Shown: positions 22,283-30,795, numbered from the stretch's first letter. The stretch is 34,918 nt of DNA from Domibacillus tundrae (GCF_000970675.1 NZ_LAJA01000008.1:1-34918), one strand, 5' to 3'. Translations and numbers: made by a program. Notes: generated by a model from the sequence alone, not told the origin.

Positions 22283-22633
22283 ATGATTAAAGGCATTGGC
22301 ATGGACATTGTAGAAATCGACCGAATTCAAAAACTGATTGAACGGCAGCCGAAATTTTTAGAGCGGGTGCTGACGTCTGAAGAAATGCGCCTTTTTCATG
22401 AAAAAACCGGCACACGCCGCTGGGAATACGCAGCAGGGAGATTCGCGGTTAAAGAAGCTTTTTCAAAAGCAGAAGGGACAGGTATCGGTGAGAACTTGTC
22501 TTTTCAAGATATTGAAGTAAGCTCTGATGGAAAAGGGAAACCTATTTTGATCCGGCCCTATTCAGAAGGTGTGCATGTTACGATTACCCACAGCCGGGAC
22601 TATGCAGCGGCGGTTGTTGTCATTGAATCATAA
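22283..22633 (+). CDS. acpS: Holo-[acyl-carrier-protein] synthase
   Basis: A 116-residue group-I phosphopantetheinyl transferase. It moves the 4'-phosphopantetheine arm from CoA to a serine of acyl carrier protein, activating fatty-acid synthesis. Landmarks: GIGMDIVEIDRI at residues 4-15 (metal-binding Asp8), RFAVKEAFSKAEGTGIG around 53-69 (Glu and Lys of the active site), and VTITHSRDYAAAVVV at the end. Length matches B. subtilis AcpS (121). The enzyme is a homotrimer in the cytoplasm. ATG after AAAGGACGACCGAC. A lipoprotein gene follows after 46 bases, as in B. subtilis. Confidence 0.95.
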   Translation: MIKGIGMDIVEIDRIQKLIERQPKFLERVLTSEEMRLFHEKTGTRRWEYAAGRFAVKEAFSKAEGTGIGENLSFQDIEVSSDGKGKPILIRPYSEGVHVTITHSRDYAAAVVVIES

Positions 22634-22679
22634 TTGTACAGGCCTCCTCATATAGTGCTTATGAGGAGGGGGTTCGGAC

Positions 22680-23642
22680 ATGAAAAAATGGTTCGGATTG
22701 CTGTTAGTTGTGTTTTTATTGTCTGCGTGCGGGACGCCGTCGAAAGAAGAAATTATCGATGATATTTCAGAAAAAGCGAAAAACGCCGCCGGCTATAAAG
22801 CAAAAGCCATCTTGGAAGTGCAGGCAGGAAAAGAAAAGCAAAGTTATAATGTGGACATTTGGAATCAGCGCCACACGAATTACCGCGTCCACCTTTCATC
22901 TGTGACAAATAAGCACAGCCAGACGATTGTCAAAAACAAATCTGGGATTTATGTGATGACACCCTCGCTTGGCAAAAGCTTTAAGTATGAAAACAACTGG
23001 CCGGAAAACAGCAGCCAGTCGTATTTGTTTGAATCACTTGCCGCTGATATTCAAGCGGATGGTGAAGCGGTATTTAAAGAAACGGACAAGTATTATGTGT
23101 TTGAAGTGAAAACAAGATATACGAACAGTCAAATGCTTCCTCGTCAGCAAATATCATTTCATAAAAAAGAGTTAACACCCGCTTATGTCAAAGTGATGGA
23201 TAAGCAGAAAAAAGTCGTTATTTCCGTCGTTTTCAAAAAGATGGATTTGAATCCGACGTTCGCAAAAGATGATTTCAGCGAAAAAAAAGCCGCTGCTAAA
23301 GAAACAGCAGGTGGGGCACCTTCAGAGTTCACAGTTCATTATCCAACAGCCGCCGGTGGGGCTGAATTGGCGGATGAATCCCGTATAGACAACCGGATTG
23401 TACTGACGTATGAGGGCGATAAGCCGTTCACAGTCATTGAGCAGCCTGCCTCGTCCAGTGAAGAAGGAATTGTTCAGGCATCAGGGGACTTATCAGACAT
23501 GGGGTTTGCGGCCGGAGAAGCGGCAGATGGCTCGCTCCATTGGATGTATAACGGCGTAGAATTTATGTTGGCATCTGATCAGTTGACGCAAGGTGAGATG
23601 GAACAAATAGCGGCATCTATGACTCCGGAAGCGATTAAATAA
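22680..23642 (+). CDS. YdcC-like lipoprotein (LolA/LppX fold)
   Basis: A 320-residue lipoprotein. Signal peptide MKKWFGLLLVVFLLSAC with lipobox LSAC (Cys17). The mature part begins with a charged helix (EEIIDDISEKAKNAAGYKAKAILEV) and continues as antiparallel beta strands typical of the LolA/LppX/outer-membrane-lipoprotein-sorting fold, which binds hydrophobic ligands. The C-terminal part (about 220-318) resembles a DUF4367-like domain. The B. subtilis counterpart YdcC sits in the same place between acpS and alr. Proposed roles are lipid handling at the membrane or in sporulation; nothing is certain. ATG after GAGGAGGGGG. A strong terminator follows. Confidence 0.86.
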   Translation: MKKWFGLLLVVFLLSACGTPSKEEIIDDISEKAKNAAGYKAKAILEVQAGKEKQSYNVDIWNQRHTNYRVHLSSVTNKHSQTIVKNKSGIYVMTPSLGKSFKYENNWPENSSQSYLFESLAADIQADGEAVFKETDKYYVFEVKTRYTNSQMLPRQQISFHKKELTPAYVKVMDKQKKVVISVVFKKMDLNPTFAKDDFSEKKAAAKETAGGAPSEFTVHYPTAAGGAELADESRIDNRIVLTYEGDKPFTVIEQPASSSEEGIVQASGDLSDMGFAAGEAADGSLHWMYNGVEFMLASDQLTQGEMEQIAASMTPEAIK

Positions 23643-23645
23643 AGT

Positions 23646-23679
23646 GCAGCGGCTACAGTTTACCGCTGCTTTTTTTTTG
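23646..23679 (+). terminator. Terminator of the ydcC-like gene
   Basis: GCAGCGG (23646-23652) pairs with CCGCTGC (23663-23669), followed by a run of nine T residues. Confidence 0.8.
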
Positions 23680-23693
23680 TTTACAATAAGATC

Positions 23694-23763
23694 AAAGGCT
23701 AAGAACGCAGCGTCCTGCGGCAACGCCTTTATGACCCGCATCGTGCGGGCTAAGTTACGACGA
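23694..23763. repeat. Two-hairpin intergenic element related to 1336-1465
   Basis: An outer stem AAAGGC/GCCTTT (23694-23699, 23725-23730) encloses CGCAG-CGTC-CTGCG, and a second hairpin CCCGCA-TCG-TGCGGG follows (23735-23749). The core CGTCCTG...GCAACG is shared with the 65-bp repeats at 1336-1465, while the stems differ in sequence but keep pairing. It lies between the ydcC terminator and the alr SD. Confidence 0.55.
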
Positions 23764-23787
23764 TAAAAAAATTAGGAAGTGACATCG

Positions 23788-24927
23788 ATGAAGTTTTACC
23801 GCGACACATGGGCGGAAATTAATCTTGATGCAATAAAATGGAACGTCGAAAAAACAATGGAACAGCTTGATCCGTCCGTGTTTTTATTTGCGGTTGTGAA
23901 AGCGAATGCATATGGGCATGGGGATTTGCAGGTTGCCCGAGCGGCGCTTAAGTCAGGAGCAAAAGGATTAGCAGTTGCTTTTTTAGATGAAGCAATAAAA
24001 CTGAGAGCATCAGGCATCGATGCCCCTATTCTCGTTTTAGGGGCGATCCGCCCGGAAGATGCCCACTTGGCAGCGACGAAGCAGATTTCCGTCACCGTTC
24101 ACGATGAAGACTGGCTGACAAAGGCGTGTGTAAAGGAAGGTCAGCTGCTGAATATACATATAAAATGCGATACGGGAATGGGCCGCATCGGTCTTAAAAC
24201 GAAAGAAGAGCTCCAGTATGTCGTTCGCCAGATTGATCAATCAGCGGCATTTGTTTTTGAAGGAATCTTCACTCATTTTGCCACGGCAGACGAACGGGAA
24301 ACGGGTTACATGGAAAAACAGCTGGCGCAATTTCGACAGCTGATCGATTCGCTTTTAGTAAAGCCGCCATTTATTCACTGCTCAAATAGTGCGGCAACAC
24401 TTCGCTTTAAAGGATCAGGCTGTAACGCAGTCCGTCTTGGTATTTCCATGTACGGCTTAACGCCGTCGACTGATATTGCATCGCTATTGCCGTTTGGGTT
24501 GAAGCCGGCATTTTCACTGAAGTCGAAGCTGGTACAGGTGAAAAAACTTGAGCCTGGTGAAAAAGTGAGCTATGGCGCAACATATGAAGCGTCAGGACAC
24601 GAATGGATTGGCACGCTTCCGATAGGGTATGCGGACGGATGGATTCGCAAACTCGGCGGACAGGACGTATTAATTGACGGCAGACGGGTACCGATTGTTG
24701 GGCGAATATGCATGGATCAATGTATGGTCCGTCTTCCAAAAGAATATAAACCGGGCACATTGGCAACACTCATTGGACGGCAGCAAAATCAAGAAATTAC
24801 AATGGAGGAAATTGCAAAAAAAAGAGAAACCATTAATTACGAAATTCCATGTGTGATCACGTCACGCGTACCAAGAGTGTATATCCAAGAGGGAAAAATA
24901 GTTTCTATTGTCAATTCACTGTTATAA
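23788..24927 (+). CDS. alr: Alanine racemase
   Basis: A 379-residue fold-type III PLP enzyme that makes D-alanine for peptidoglycan. The PLP lysine lies in AVVKANAYGHG near residue 38 at the top of the TIM barrel. The opposite catalytic base is the Tyr of KVSYGATYEA (about 265). Other conserved parts are CDTGMGRIGL, IFTHFATADE, HCSNSAA and RICMDQCMV. The length is typical (about 380-390). ATG 23788 is chosen because AGGAAGTG lies 6 bases upstream; a GTG three codons earlier overlaps that SD. With Ddl and MurF, also in this window, it feeds D-Ala into the wall precursor. Confidence 0.95.
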   Translation: MKFYRDTWAEINLDAIKWNVEKTMEQLDPSVFLFAVVKANAYGHGDLQVARAALKSGAKGLAVAFLDEAIKLRASGIDAPILVLGAIRPEDAHLAATKQISVTVHDEDWLTKACVKEGQLLNIHIKCDTGMGRIGLKTKEELQYVVRQIDQSAAFVFEGIFTHFATADERETGYMEKQLAQFRQLIDSLLVKPPFIHCSNSAATLRFKGSGCNAVRLGISMYGLTPSTDIASLLPFGLKPAFSLKSKLVQVKKLEPGEKVSYGATYEASGHEWIGTLPIGYADGWIRKLGGQDVLIDGRRVPIVGRICMDQCMVRLPKEYKPGTLATLIGRQQNQEITMEEIAKKRETINYEIPCVITSRVPRVYIQEGKIVSIVNSLL

Positions 24928-24997
24928 AGGCTATCAGGACCAAATGTCCTATTGTATAACATTTTTTAAAAATGCTCTTCCAAACAATTCGAGTGAA

Positions 24998-25006
24998 TGG
25001 TATGAT
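24998..25006 (+). promoter_or_regulatory. Extended -10 promoter of the toxin-antitoxin pair
   Basis: TGGTATGAT (TG-N-TATGAT), about 57 bases before the antitoxin start. The -35 (TTCCAA) is weak. An upstream hairpin AGGAC-CAAAT-GTCCT (24936-24950) may end alr transcripts. Confidence 0.45.
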
Positions 25007-25062
25007 AAGTAAGACAGTAATAAACAAAGAGATGTGTGCAGTGATTGGTGGAGGTGTAGTTC

Positions 25063-25344
25063 TTGTCTGAATCCGGTACGATGACAGATGTGTTAGTAAA
25101 CTTGCCAAAGCAGTTTGTGAATGAACTCGACTGTTTTGCGGAGCAGGAAGAAATCAGCCGCAGTGAATTCATTTACCGCGCAACGAAAATGTATTTGCGC
25201 GAGCGGAAAAAGCGCCATATTCAAGAATCAATGCGACGGGGCTACATGGAAATGGCTAAGATTAACCTTGCCATTGCATCAGAAGCGATGCAAGCTGAAT
25301 TTGAGGCAGGAAACACAGTCGAACGTTTAGTAAGTGGAGGATAA
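25063..25344 (+). CDS. ndoAI: Antitoxin EndoAI (MazE-type)
   Basis: A 93-residue ribbon-helix-helix antitoxin that binds and inhibits the EndoA ribonuclease and probably represses its own operon. The N-terminal RHH domain includes [15 protein letters not shown] followed by a helix pair. The central stretch [26 protein letters not shown] is strongly conserved with B. subtilis EndoAI; the toxin-wrapping tail ends TVERLVSGG. The start is TTG at 25063 with GGAGG 8 bases upstream, the same kind of weak start that keeps antitoxin and toxin balanced. The toxin gene begins 5 bases after the stop codon. It sits directly after alr, as in B. subtilis. Confidence 0.93.
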   Translation: MSESGTMTDVLVNLPKQFVNELDCFAEQEEISRSEFIYRATKMYLRERKKRHIQESMRRGYMEMAKINLAIASEAMQAEFEAGNTVERLVSGG

Positions 25345-25349
25345 ACCGT

Positions 25350-25700
25350 GTGATCGTAAAACGTGGTGACGTATATTTTGCAGACCTGTCCCCTGTTGTC
25401 GGCTCCGAACAAGGCGGCGTCCGGCCTGTTCTTGTCGTTCAAAACGACATCGGGAATCGGTTCAGTCCCACTATTATCGTCGCAGCCATTACAGCTCAGA
25501 TCCAAAAAGCCAAACTGCCGACGCATGTGGAAATTAATGCAGAGCGGTATGGGTTTGAAAGAGACTCCGTCATTTTGCTTGAACAGATCCGAACAATCGA
25601 CAAGCAGCGGCTGACAGATAAGATAACGCAGCTCGACGAAGGAATGATGGAGAAAGTAGACGAGGCTTTGCAAATTAGTTTAGGCCTTATACAATTTTAA
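25350..25700 (+). CDS. ndoA: EndoA endoribonuclease toxin (MazF)
   Basis: A 116-residue MazF/PemK-family toxin, nearly identical in sequence to B. subtilis EndoA, which cuts RNA at UACAU sites. Conserved parts: [22 protein letters not shown] at the N terminus with the catalytic Arg just after (VRPVLVV), then [19 protein letters not shown] with the active-site Thr, then [20 protein letters not shown]. No residue known to be needed is missing, so it should be active. The start is GTG at 25350 with GGAGG 9 bases upstream. It is controlled with ndoAI and precedes the sigB operon, a conserved neighbourhood in Bacillaceae. Confidence 0.95.
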   Translation: MIVKRGDVYFADLSPVVGSEQGGVRPVLVVQNDIGNRFSPTIIVAAITAQIQKAKLPTHVEINAERYGFERDSVILLEQIRTIDKQRLTDKITQLDEGMMEKVDEALQISLGLIQF

Positions 25701-25702
25701 TG

Positions 25703-25740
25703 AAGGCACCTCCGTGTAAACGGCAGGTGCCTTTTCTTTT
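25703..25740 (+). terminator. Terminator of the ndoAI-ndoA operon
   Basis: AAGGCACCT (25703-25711) pairs with AGGTGCCTT (25725-25733), with CCG/CGG extending the stem, followed by TTCTTTT. Confidence 0.8.
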
Positions 25741-25776
25741 AAACCGTAATTTTTCACGGCCGGCAGGTGATACGGC

Positions 25777-25805
25777 TTTTTTATTACCCGAATAACCTTT
25801 ATAAT
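25777..25805 (+). promoter_or_regulatory. Candidate sigma-A promoter of the rsb-sigB operon
   Basis: A perfect TATAAT (25800-25805), with TTTTTT 17 bases upstream as a weak -35. It lies about 67 bases before rsbR, where B. subtilis has its housekeeping promoter for the operon. Confidence 0.4.
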
Positions 25806-25871
25806 GAAAATAATGAATGTTTTTGACGAAAACCGCAGATGTGGAGCGGGATGATGATTGGAGAGAATTGA

Positions 25872-26699
25872 ATGCGCAAAAAAATTTTTCAATATGTACA
25901 GTCTCATAGCGATGAAATATTAATTGAATGGATTGAATTAATGCGCACGGAAGCGGATGAGCGTGCTTTTCAGGCCATGTCTGACCAGATGTTTACAAAA
26001 ACAAGCTCAGAGTTTATCCAGCTTGTCATGTCGAACTTTTCAGATTCGGAAGAAAAATTCCAAAAGCGTGCTGTCGATTTTTCAGAGAAGATTGTCCGTC
26101 TTGGCTGGCCGCTGGCGATGATTACGGAGGGACTTCGCGTCTTTGGACAAATTGTTGAGCAAGGTATGCAGCGTTCGGGTGCAATCGACCAGCACAGCTA
26201 CATTGATTTTACGGCAGAAATTAATAACTGGGTATTTCCAATGTATAAAACGATTACAGAAGCTTATACGACTTCATGGGAACGAACTGTTTCTCTTCAA
26301 AAAATCGCTCTTCAGGAATTATCTGCACCGCTTATTCCTGTTTTTGATAAAATTTCTGTTATGCCTCTTGTCGGTACGATTGATACAGAACGGGCAAGGC
26401 AAATTATGGAAAACTTACTTGAAGGTGTTGTGAGCCACCGGGCGGAGGTTGTATTGATCGATATCACGGGTGTTCCGGTTGTCGACACAATGGTCGCCCA
26501 TCATATTATTCAGGCGGCAGAAGCGGTTCGTCTTGTCGGCGCGAAATGTACGATTGTCGGTATTCGTCCTGAAATTGCTCAAACGATTGTGAACCTAGGC
26601 ATTAACCTTGAAGATGTAACGACAACAAGTACGATGAAAAAAGGCGTAGAACAAGCACTTGCGGCGACGTCAAGACAAATTGTGGGGGTACAAGAATGA
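25872..26699 (+). CDS. rsbR: Stressosome co-antagonist RsbR
   Basis: A 275-residue scaffold of the stressosome, which senses physical stress and sequesters RsbT. The N-terminal ~150 residues are the non-heme-globin-like sensor domain; the C-terminal STAS domain (about 155-268) carries the two threonines phosphorylated by RsbT in B. subtilis, in [10 protein letters not shown] (about 167-176) and [10 protein letters not shown] (about 197-206). Length agrees with RsbRA (274). ATG follows GGAGAGAATTGA. It overlaps rsbS by 4 bases (ATGA), indicating translational coupling. First gene of the eight-gene sigB operon. Confidence 0.94.
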   Translation: MRKKIFQYVQSHSDEILIEWIELMRTEADERAFQAMSDQMFTKTSSEFIQLVMSNFSDSEEKFQKRAVDFSEKIVRLGWPLAMITEGLRVFGQIVEQGMQRSGAIDQHSYIDFTAEINNWVFPMYKTITEAYTTSWERTVSLQKIALQELSAPLIPVFDKISVMPLVGTIDTERARQIMENLLEGVVSHRAEVVLIDITGVPVVDTMVAHHIIQAAEAVRLVGAKCTIVGIRPEIAQTIVNLGINLEDVTTTSTMKKGVEQALAATSRQIVGVQE

Positions 26700-27058
26700 A
26701 TATGCGAATTCCGATTTTAAAACTGCATGATTGTTTGCTTATTTCAATTCAATGGGAGCTTGATGACCAAACGGCGCTGCAATTTCAAGAAGACCTTCTT
26801 CATAAAATTCACGAAACAAGCGCAAGAGGAGTTGTCATTGATTTTACGTCCATTGATTTCATCGATTCCTTCATTGCAAAAGTATTAGGCGATGTAATCA
26901 GCATGTCCAAGTTGATGGGGGCTAAAGTGGTGATTACCGGTATTCAGCCTGCTGTCGCGATTACATTGATTGAACTTGGTATCCGTTTGGAGGAAGTGAT
27001 GACCGCACTGGATCTTGAAAAAGGTTTGGAGAAACTTCAACGGGAACTGGGGGACTGA
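26696..27058 (+). CDS. rsbS: Stressosome antagonist RsbS
   Basis: A 120-residue single-domain STAS protein that forms the stressosome core with RsbR. Phosphorylation by RsbT releases RsbT to activate RsbU. The phosphorylated serine lies in DFIDSFIAK (Ser58). The protein starts [19 protein letters not shown] and ends with an amphipathic helix ([14 protein letters not shown]). The size matches B. subtilis RsbS (121). The start overlaps the rsbR stop by 4 bases; rsbT starts 4 bases after the rsbS stop. Confidence 0.94.
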   Translation: MNMRIPILKLHDCLLISIQWELDDQTALQFQEDLLHKIHETSARGVVIDFTSIDFIDSFIAKVLGDVISMSKLMGAKVVITGIQPAVAITLIELGIRLEEVMTALDLEKGLEKLQRELGD

Positions 27059-27062
27059 CAAG

Positions 27063-27458
27063 ATGGACTCTAGTGTGAAAATTATAAATGAATGGGACAT
27101 CGTAGCGGCGAGACAGCTTGGCCGAAATGTGGCGAAAGAGCTTGGATTTGGAACAGTGGACCAAGCGCGTATCACGACTGCGATCAGCGAACTAGCCCGT
27201 AATATTTATTTGTACGCGGGTCAGGGAGAAATTACGATAGAAAAAGTAGAGAATGGAGCAAAAAAAGGATTGACTATTATTTCCTGTGATGAGGGACCGG
27301 GCATTCCGGATCTTCGAAAAGTTATGGAAGATGGTTTTTCAACTTCTGGTGGACTTGGAGCAGGGCTTCCCGGCGTCAAAAGGCTGATGGATGAATTTTC
27401 GATTGAATCCACACCAGGCGAAGGAACCCTTATTAAGTCGGTGAAGTGGCTCCGGTAG
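27063..27458 (+). CDS. rsbT: Serine/threonine kinase RsbT
   Basis: A 131-residue GHKL-type kinase. It phosphorylates RsbR and RsbS and, when freed, activates the phosphatase RsbU. Conserved: EWDIVAARQLGRNVAKELGF, the N box ISELARNIYLYA, the G1 box DEGPGIPDLRKVMEDGF, and STSGGLGAGLPGVKRLMDEF (ATP lid). Almost colinear with B. subtilis RsbT (133). The start at 27063 is chosen because it matches the family N terminus and follows GGGGG about 8 bases upstream; an in-frame start at 27015 would overlap rsbS by 44 bases. Confidence 0.94.
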   Translation: MDSSVKIINEWDIVAARQLGRNVAKELGFGTVDQARITTAISELARNIYLYAGQGEITIEKVENGAKKGLTIISCDEGPGIPDLRKVMEDGFSTSGGLGAGLPGVKRLMDEFSIESTPGEGTLIKSVKWLR

Positions 27459-27468
27459 GAGGAGAAGA

Positions 27469-28479
27469 ATGAATTTCAGAGACACGATGCTCGATGAGTA
27501 TAAAGAAATATTAAAAACGTATATTAATGATCAAACTGAACAGTCTCTATACATGAGCCAGAAATTCAGCCGCAAGTCAATCGAGTTCAAAATATCGCCG
27601 GAAGAAATGATCAGCCTGCATAAAACATCGATTATGGAGCTTGAACCAGAGCTGCCGGAATCGCTTCTTTTGTCGCTGGATATTTTGCTCGAAGTGATGA
27701 TGAGTTATGGTCTTGCATACCGCGAACATCAAAGCCTGCGGATGATCCAGCGCGAGCTTATTAATGAAATTGAAGTGGCTGCCAGCATGCAGCAGACACT
27801 TCTCGGCACACAGATTCCTCGTATTCCTTCGATGGATATTGGAGCAATCAGTGTGCCGGCTAAGCAGATGAGTGGTGATTATTATCACTTCGTGTCGCAT
27901 GAAAATGGAGCCATCAGCGTTGCCATTGCAGATATCATCGGCAAAGGAATCCCGGCTGCTCTTTGCATGTCGATGATTAAATACTCAATGGATAGTATGC
28001 CTGACGATAGCCAGGCACCAGGCGACGTATTGGAACGCTTAAATCGCGTTGTTGAACAAAACGTTGATCCGACAATGTTTATTACGATGTTCAGCGGGCT
28101 TTACAATCCAGAAACGCATATGTTTTTTTATTCATCAGCTGGCCATGAACCAGGCTTTTTTTATCATGCTGAAACAGGCGTTTTTGATGAAATGCAGGCA
28201 AAAGGGCTGCTGCTTGGCGTAGATAAAAAAGCAAAGTATAGAGAATATGAACGGAAAGTAGAAGTGGGCGACGTTATTTTGCTTATGTCAGATGGTGTAA
28301 CAGAATGCCGGACAGAAGAGGGCTTTTTGGAAGTAGATACGCTCATTGGGTACATTAAGAAATACATACATCTTGGCGCCCAAGATATTGCGGATAAAGT
28401 GTACAAGGAGCTGGAATATTTACAGGACTTCCAGCTGCGTGATGATTTTACCCTTATTATTTTAAAAAGAACCTCTTAA
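27469..28479 (+). CDS. rsbU: PP2C-type phosphatase RsbU
   Basis: A 336-residue activator phosphatase. The N-terminal ~85 residues form the four-helix RsbT-binding domain; a linker helix (MIQRELINEIEVAASMQQTLLG) leads to the PPM/SpoIIE-type phosphatase domain, with QMSGDYYHF and IADIIGKGIPAALCMSMIK carrying metal-binding Asp residues, and LLMSDGVTECR and DDFTLIIL near the end. It dephosphorylates RsbV-P so that RsbV can bind RsbW and free sigma-B. ATG follows AGGAGGAGA. A sigma-B promoter lies in the 85 bases between this gene and rsbV. Confidence 0.94.
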   Translation: MNFRDTMLDEYKEILKTYINDQTEQSLYMSQKFSRKSIEFKISPEEMISLHKTSIMELEPELPESLLLSLDILLEVMMSYGLAYREHQSLRMIQRELINEIEVAASMQQTLLGTQIPRIPSMDIGAISVPAKQMSGDYYHFVSHENGAISVAIADIIGKGIPAALCMSMIKYSMDSMPDDSQAPGDVLERLNRVVEQNVDPTMFITMFSGLYNPETHMFFYSSAGHEPGFFYHAETGVFDEMQAKGLLLGVDKKAKYREYERKVEVGDVILLMSDGVTECRTEEGFLEVDTLIGYIKKYIHLGAQDIADKVYKELEYLQDFQLRDDFTLIILKRTS

Positions 28480-28483
28480 CCGG

Positions 28484-28509
28484 GTTTAACCGTTATAGAT
28501 GGCGGGTAG
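28484..28509 (+). promoter_or_regulatory. Sigma-B promoter of rsbV-rsbW-sigB-rsbX
   Basis: GTTTAA (28484-28489), a 14-base spacer and GGGTAG (28504-28509), in the rsbU-rsbV gap. The -35 is perfect and the -10 has one mismatch. B. subtilis has its autoregulatory sigma-B promoter at the same place, giving positive feedback on the downstream four genes. Confidence 0.8.
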
Positions 28510-28564
28510 AAGTAGGATATTGGATTTATGAAGCGATTAATATGTTAAAGGTGGTTTAAATTGA

Positions 28565-28894
28565 ATGAACATTTCGATTGACGTACAAGAACAGGAACAA
28601 CAGACGACGATCAAGCTTGCTGGTGAAATTGATGCCTATACAGCGCCTAAATTGCGTGAAACGGCGTTTCCCTACACTGAGAAACAAGGGGCTGACATTG
28701 TAATCGATCTGTCTGGTGTGTCATATATGGATAGCACAGGTCTCGGCGTTTTCGTCGGGCTTTTTAAAAGCTTAAATGCAAATAACGGTACACTGAAACT
28801 GGTCGGATTATCTGATCGTTTAAAACGTCTCTTTGATATTACGGGCCTCGCAGACATCATGAACATTAACTCTGGATCAGAAGGTGGCGTGTAA
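28565..28894 (+). CDS. rsbV: Anti-anti-sigma factor RsbV
   Basis: A 109-residue STAS protein. In its unphosphorylated form it binds RsbW and releases sigma-B. The regulatory serine is in YMDSTGLGVF (Ser57). It ends DIMNINSGSEGGV, close to the B. subtilis protein (109). ATG at 28565; the SD GGTGG is about 11 bases upstream, slightly long spacing. rsbW begins 2 bases after the stop codon. First gene under the internal sigma-B promoter. Confidence 0.94.
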   Translation: MNISIDVQEQEQQTTIKLAGEIDAYTAPKLRETAFPYTEKQGADIVIDLSGVSYMDSTGLGVFVGLFKSLNANNGTLKLVGLSDRLKRLFDITGLADIMNINSGSEGGV

Positions 28895-28896
28895 GA

Positions 28897-29361
28897 ATGA
28901 AATATGCTGATTACATCGAAATGAAAATCCCGGCCAAACCTGAATTTGTTGGTATTACACGGCTGACATTATCCGGCATTGCAAGCCGAATGGGTTTTTC
29001 TTATGATACGATTGAAGACTTGAAAATCGCAACGAGTGAAGCGATCACAAATGCAGTTCAGCATGCCTATAAAGGAGAAGATGGAGAAGTGCTGATCGGC
29101 TTCAGCCTTCATGAGGATCATCTTGAGGTCGTTGTATCAGATAACGGGAATAGTTTTGACTTTCAAGAAACGAAAGAGGCACTAGGTCCCTACAAAGAAA
29201 ATTCGGTTGAATTCCTTCGTGAAGGAGGGCTGGGCCTTTATTTGATTGAAACGCTTATGGACGAAGTAAAAGTGCATCAGAATGAAGGGATCACTCTGTT
29301 TATGACAAAGTATCTCGAAGGAGAGCAGGTGGAGAGGGATGCAGAAACCATCTCGACCTAA
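28897..29361 (+). CDS. rsbW: Anti-sigma-B factor/serine kinase RsbW
   Basis: A 154-residue GHKL kinase that holds sigma-B inactive and phosphorylates RsbV. Conserved: the N box SEAITNAVQHAY, the G1 box VVSDNGNSFDF, and the G2 box EGGLGLYLIETLMDEV. Length matches the family (about 160). The gene overlaps sigB by 23 bases, so anti-sigma and sigma factor translation are coupled, as in B. subtilis. The SD (GGTGG) lies within the end of rsbV. Confidence 0.94.
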   Translation: MKYADYIEMKIPAKPEFVGITRLTLSGIASRMGFSYDTIEDLKIATSEAITNAVQHAYKGEDGEVLIGFSLHEDHLEVVVSDNGNSFDFQETKEALGPYKENSVEFLREGGLGLYLIETLMDEVKVHQNEGITLFMTKYLEGEQVERDAETIST

Positions 29362-30133
29362 TCAGGAGGGAAAGCTTCAAGCGATCGAATGGATTAAAGC
29401 CTTTCAGGAAAGCGGTGATCGGGACGCGCAGGACAGGCTCGTTAAACACTATCATGGGTTAGTTGAATCGATTGCCCGCAAGTACTCCAAAGGGCGTTCT
29501 CATCACGAAGACATTGTGCAAGTAGGCATGATGGGACTTTTAGGTGCGATTCGCCGGTACGATGATTCCTTCGGTAAAAGCTTCGAAGCTTTTGCGATTC
29601 CAACCATTGTCGGGGAGATCAAACGGTTTCTCCGGGATAAAACGTGGAGTGTGCATGTGCCAAGGCGTATTAAAGAACTCGGGCCGAAAATTAAATCAGC
29701 GAATGAAGAATTAACAACATCGCTCCAGCGGTCGCCACGTGTAAATGAAATCGCTCAATATCTCGATATTTCCGAAGAAGAAGTGCTCGAAGCGATGGAA
29801 ATGGGCAAAAGCTATCAAGCATTGTCTGTGGACCATTCAATTGAAGCAGATTCAGACGGAAGCACCGTGACACTTTTAGATATTGTCGGCAATCGGGAAG
29901 AAGGATATGAACGCGTCGACCAGCGTCTCGTGCTTGAAAAAGTGCTGCATGTTTTATCTGACCGTGAAAAACAAATTATTCAATTTACGTATCTTGAAAA
30001 TTTAAGTCAAAAAGAGGCAGGAGACAAGCTTGGCATTTCGCAAATGCATGTCTCAAGGCTGCAAAGAAGAGCAATTAAAAAATTGAAAGAAGCGATTCAC
30101 GCAGAGGCGTACTCAACGGAGCACTTTTCTTAA
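29339..30133 (+). CDS. sigB: RNA polymerase sigma factor SigB
   Basis: A 264-residue group-3 sigma factor of general stress. Region 2: KYSKGRSHHEDIVQVGMMG... and FEAFAIPTIVGEIKRFLRDK (regions 2.3-2.4, -10 recognition), followed by TWSVHVPRRIKELGPKIK. Region 3 has MEMGKSYQALSVDHSIEADS, the family hallmark. Region 4 (about 205-255) ends with the HTH LGISQMHVSRLQRRAIKKLK for the -35. The ATG at 29339 follows AGGTGGAGAGGG. Likely targets in this window, by promoter sequence, are rsbV itself (28484) and the 141-residue gene (492-516). Confidence 0.96.
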   Translation: MQKPSRPNQEGKLQAIEWIKAFQESGDRDAQDRLVKHYHGLVESIARKYSKGRSHHEDIVQVGMMGLLGAIRRYDDSFGKSFEAFAIPTIVGEIKRFLRDKTWSVHVPRRIKELGPKIKSANEELTTSLQRSPRVNEIAQYLDISEEEVLEAMEMGKSYQALSVDHSIEADSDGSTVTLLDIVGNREEGYERVDQRLVLEKVLHVLSDREKQIIQFTYLENLSQKEAGDKLGISQMHVSRLQRRAIKKLKEAIHAEAYSTEHFS

Positions 30134-30729
30134 TGGAAAAGGCAAAGAATGCGCAGTTAGAACTAATCGCAGGCACGCATTCAAAAGATGGAAATTCTTT
30201 TTGTGGAGATACATACTATTTCGCACAGGACGAAAATTCATTCGTTTGTTTACTTGCTGATGGCCTCGGAAGCGGCCGTTACGCTTATGAATCATCACAT
30301 GCAGCGGCAGAAATTGTCGAGCAGGAGTGGCGGGCGGAAACGGTTGAAGGAATGATGGATTTAATTAACAAAGCGATGTTTCAAAAGCGGGGAGCAGCCG
30401 TCACACTGTTCAAAATTGATTTTGAAACACGCAAGTTTGAATATACATGCGTCGGCAACATCCGCTTTTATTTGTATGGACCAGATGGAAAGCTTACCTA
30501 TCCATTACCCGTCACAGGCTATTTATCCGGACGGCCGCAGCGCTATAGAATGGAGCGCTTTACGTATGAGTCAGGAAGCAAATTTCTTGTTCACTCGGAT
30601 GGAATCAACCTGCTCAACACAAAAGAGCTTATGCGCTACCGGAACCCGGAACAGATTGCAGCTGAGTTAGACACAGTTGCTTTAAAATCAAATGATGATG
30701 CAACATTTTTGGTCGGAAACTTGCTGTGA
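30133..30729 (+). CDS. rsbX: Phosphoserine phosphatase RsbX
   Basis: A 198-residue PP2C-type phosphatase that dephosphorylates RsbR and RsbS and resets the stressosome after stress. Metal and core motifs: KDGNSFCGDTYYF, LLADGLGSGRYAYESS (DG motif), FLVHSDGINLL and KSNDDATFLVG near the C terminus. Length matches B. subtilis RsbX (199). Its ATG overlaps the sigB stop codon by one base (TAATG), so translation is likely coupled. Last gene of the sigB operon; a weak hairpin with a T-run follows (30722-30750). Confidence 0.93.
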   Translation: MEKAKNAQLELIAGTHSKDGNSFCGDTYYFAQDENSFVCLLADGLGSGRYAYESSHAAAEIVEQEWRAETVEGMMDLINKAMFQKRGAAVTLFKIDFETRKFEYTCVGNIRFYLYGPDGKLTYPLPVTGYLSGRPQRYRMERFTYESGSKFLVHSDGINLLNTKELMRYRNPEQIAAELDTVALKSNDDATFLVGNLL

Positions 30730-30751
30730 ATCAGCGGGTTTTTTCTTTTTT

Positions 30752-30760
30752 TGTTACAAT
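30752..30760 (+). promoter_or_regulatory. Candidate extended -10 promoter of tex
   Basis: TGTTACAAT (TG-N-TACAAT) about 36 bases before the tex start, after a T-rich stretch. No recognisable -35. Confidence 0.35.
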
Positions 30761-30795
30761 ATATGTATTCGAAAGAAAGAAGCGGAGGCATGCAC

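Noticed and set aside
25063-25700. The toxin-antitoxin pair as a newly acquired defence system
   Set aside because: It is the conserved chromosomal EndoAI/EndoA pair at its usual place after alr, not an accessory island.
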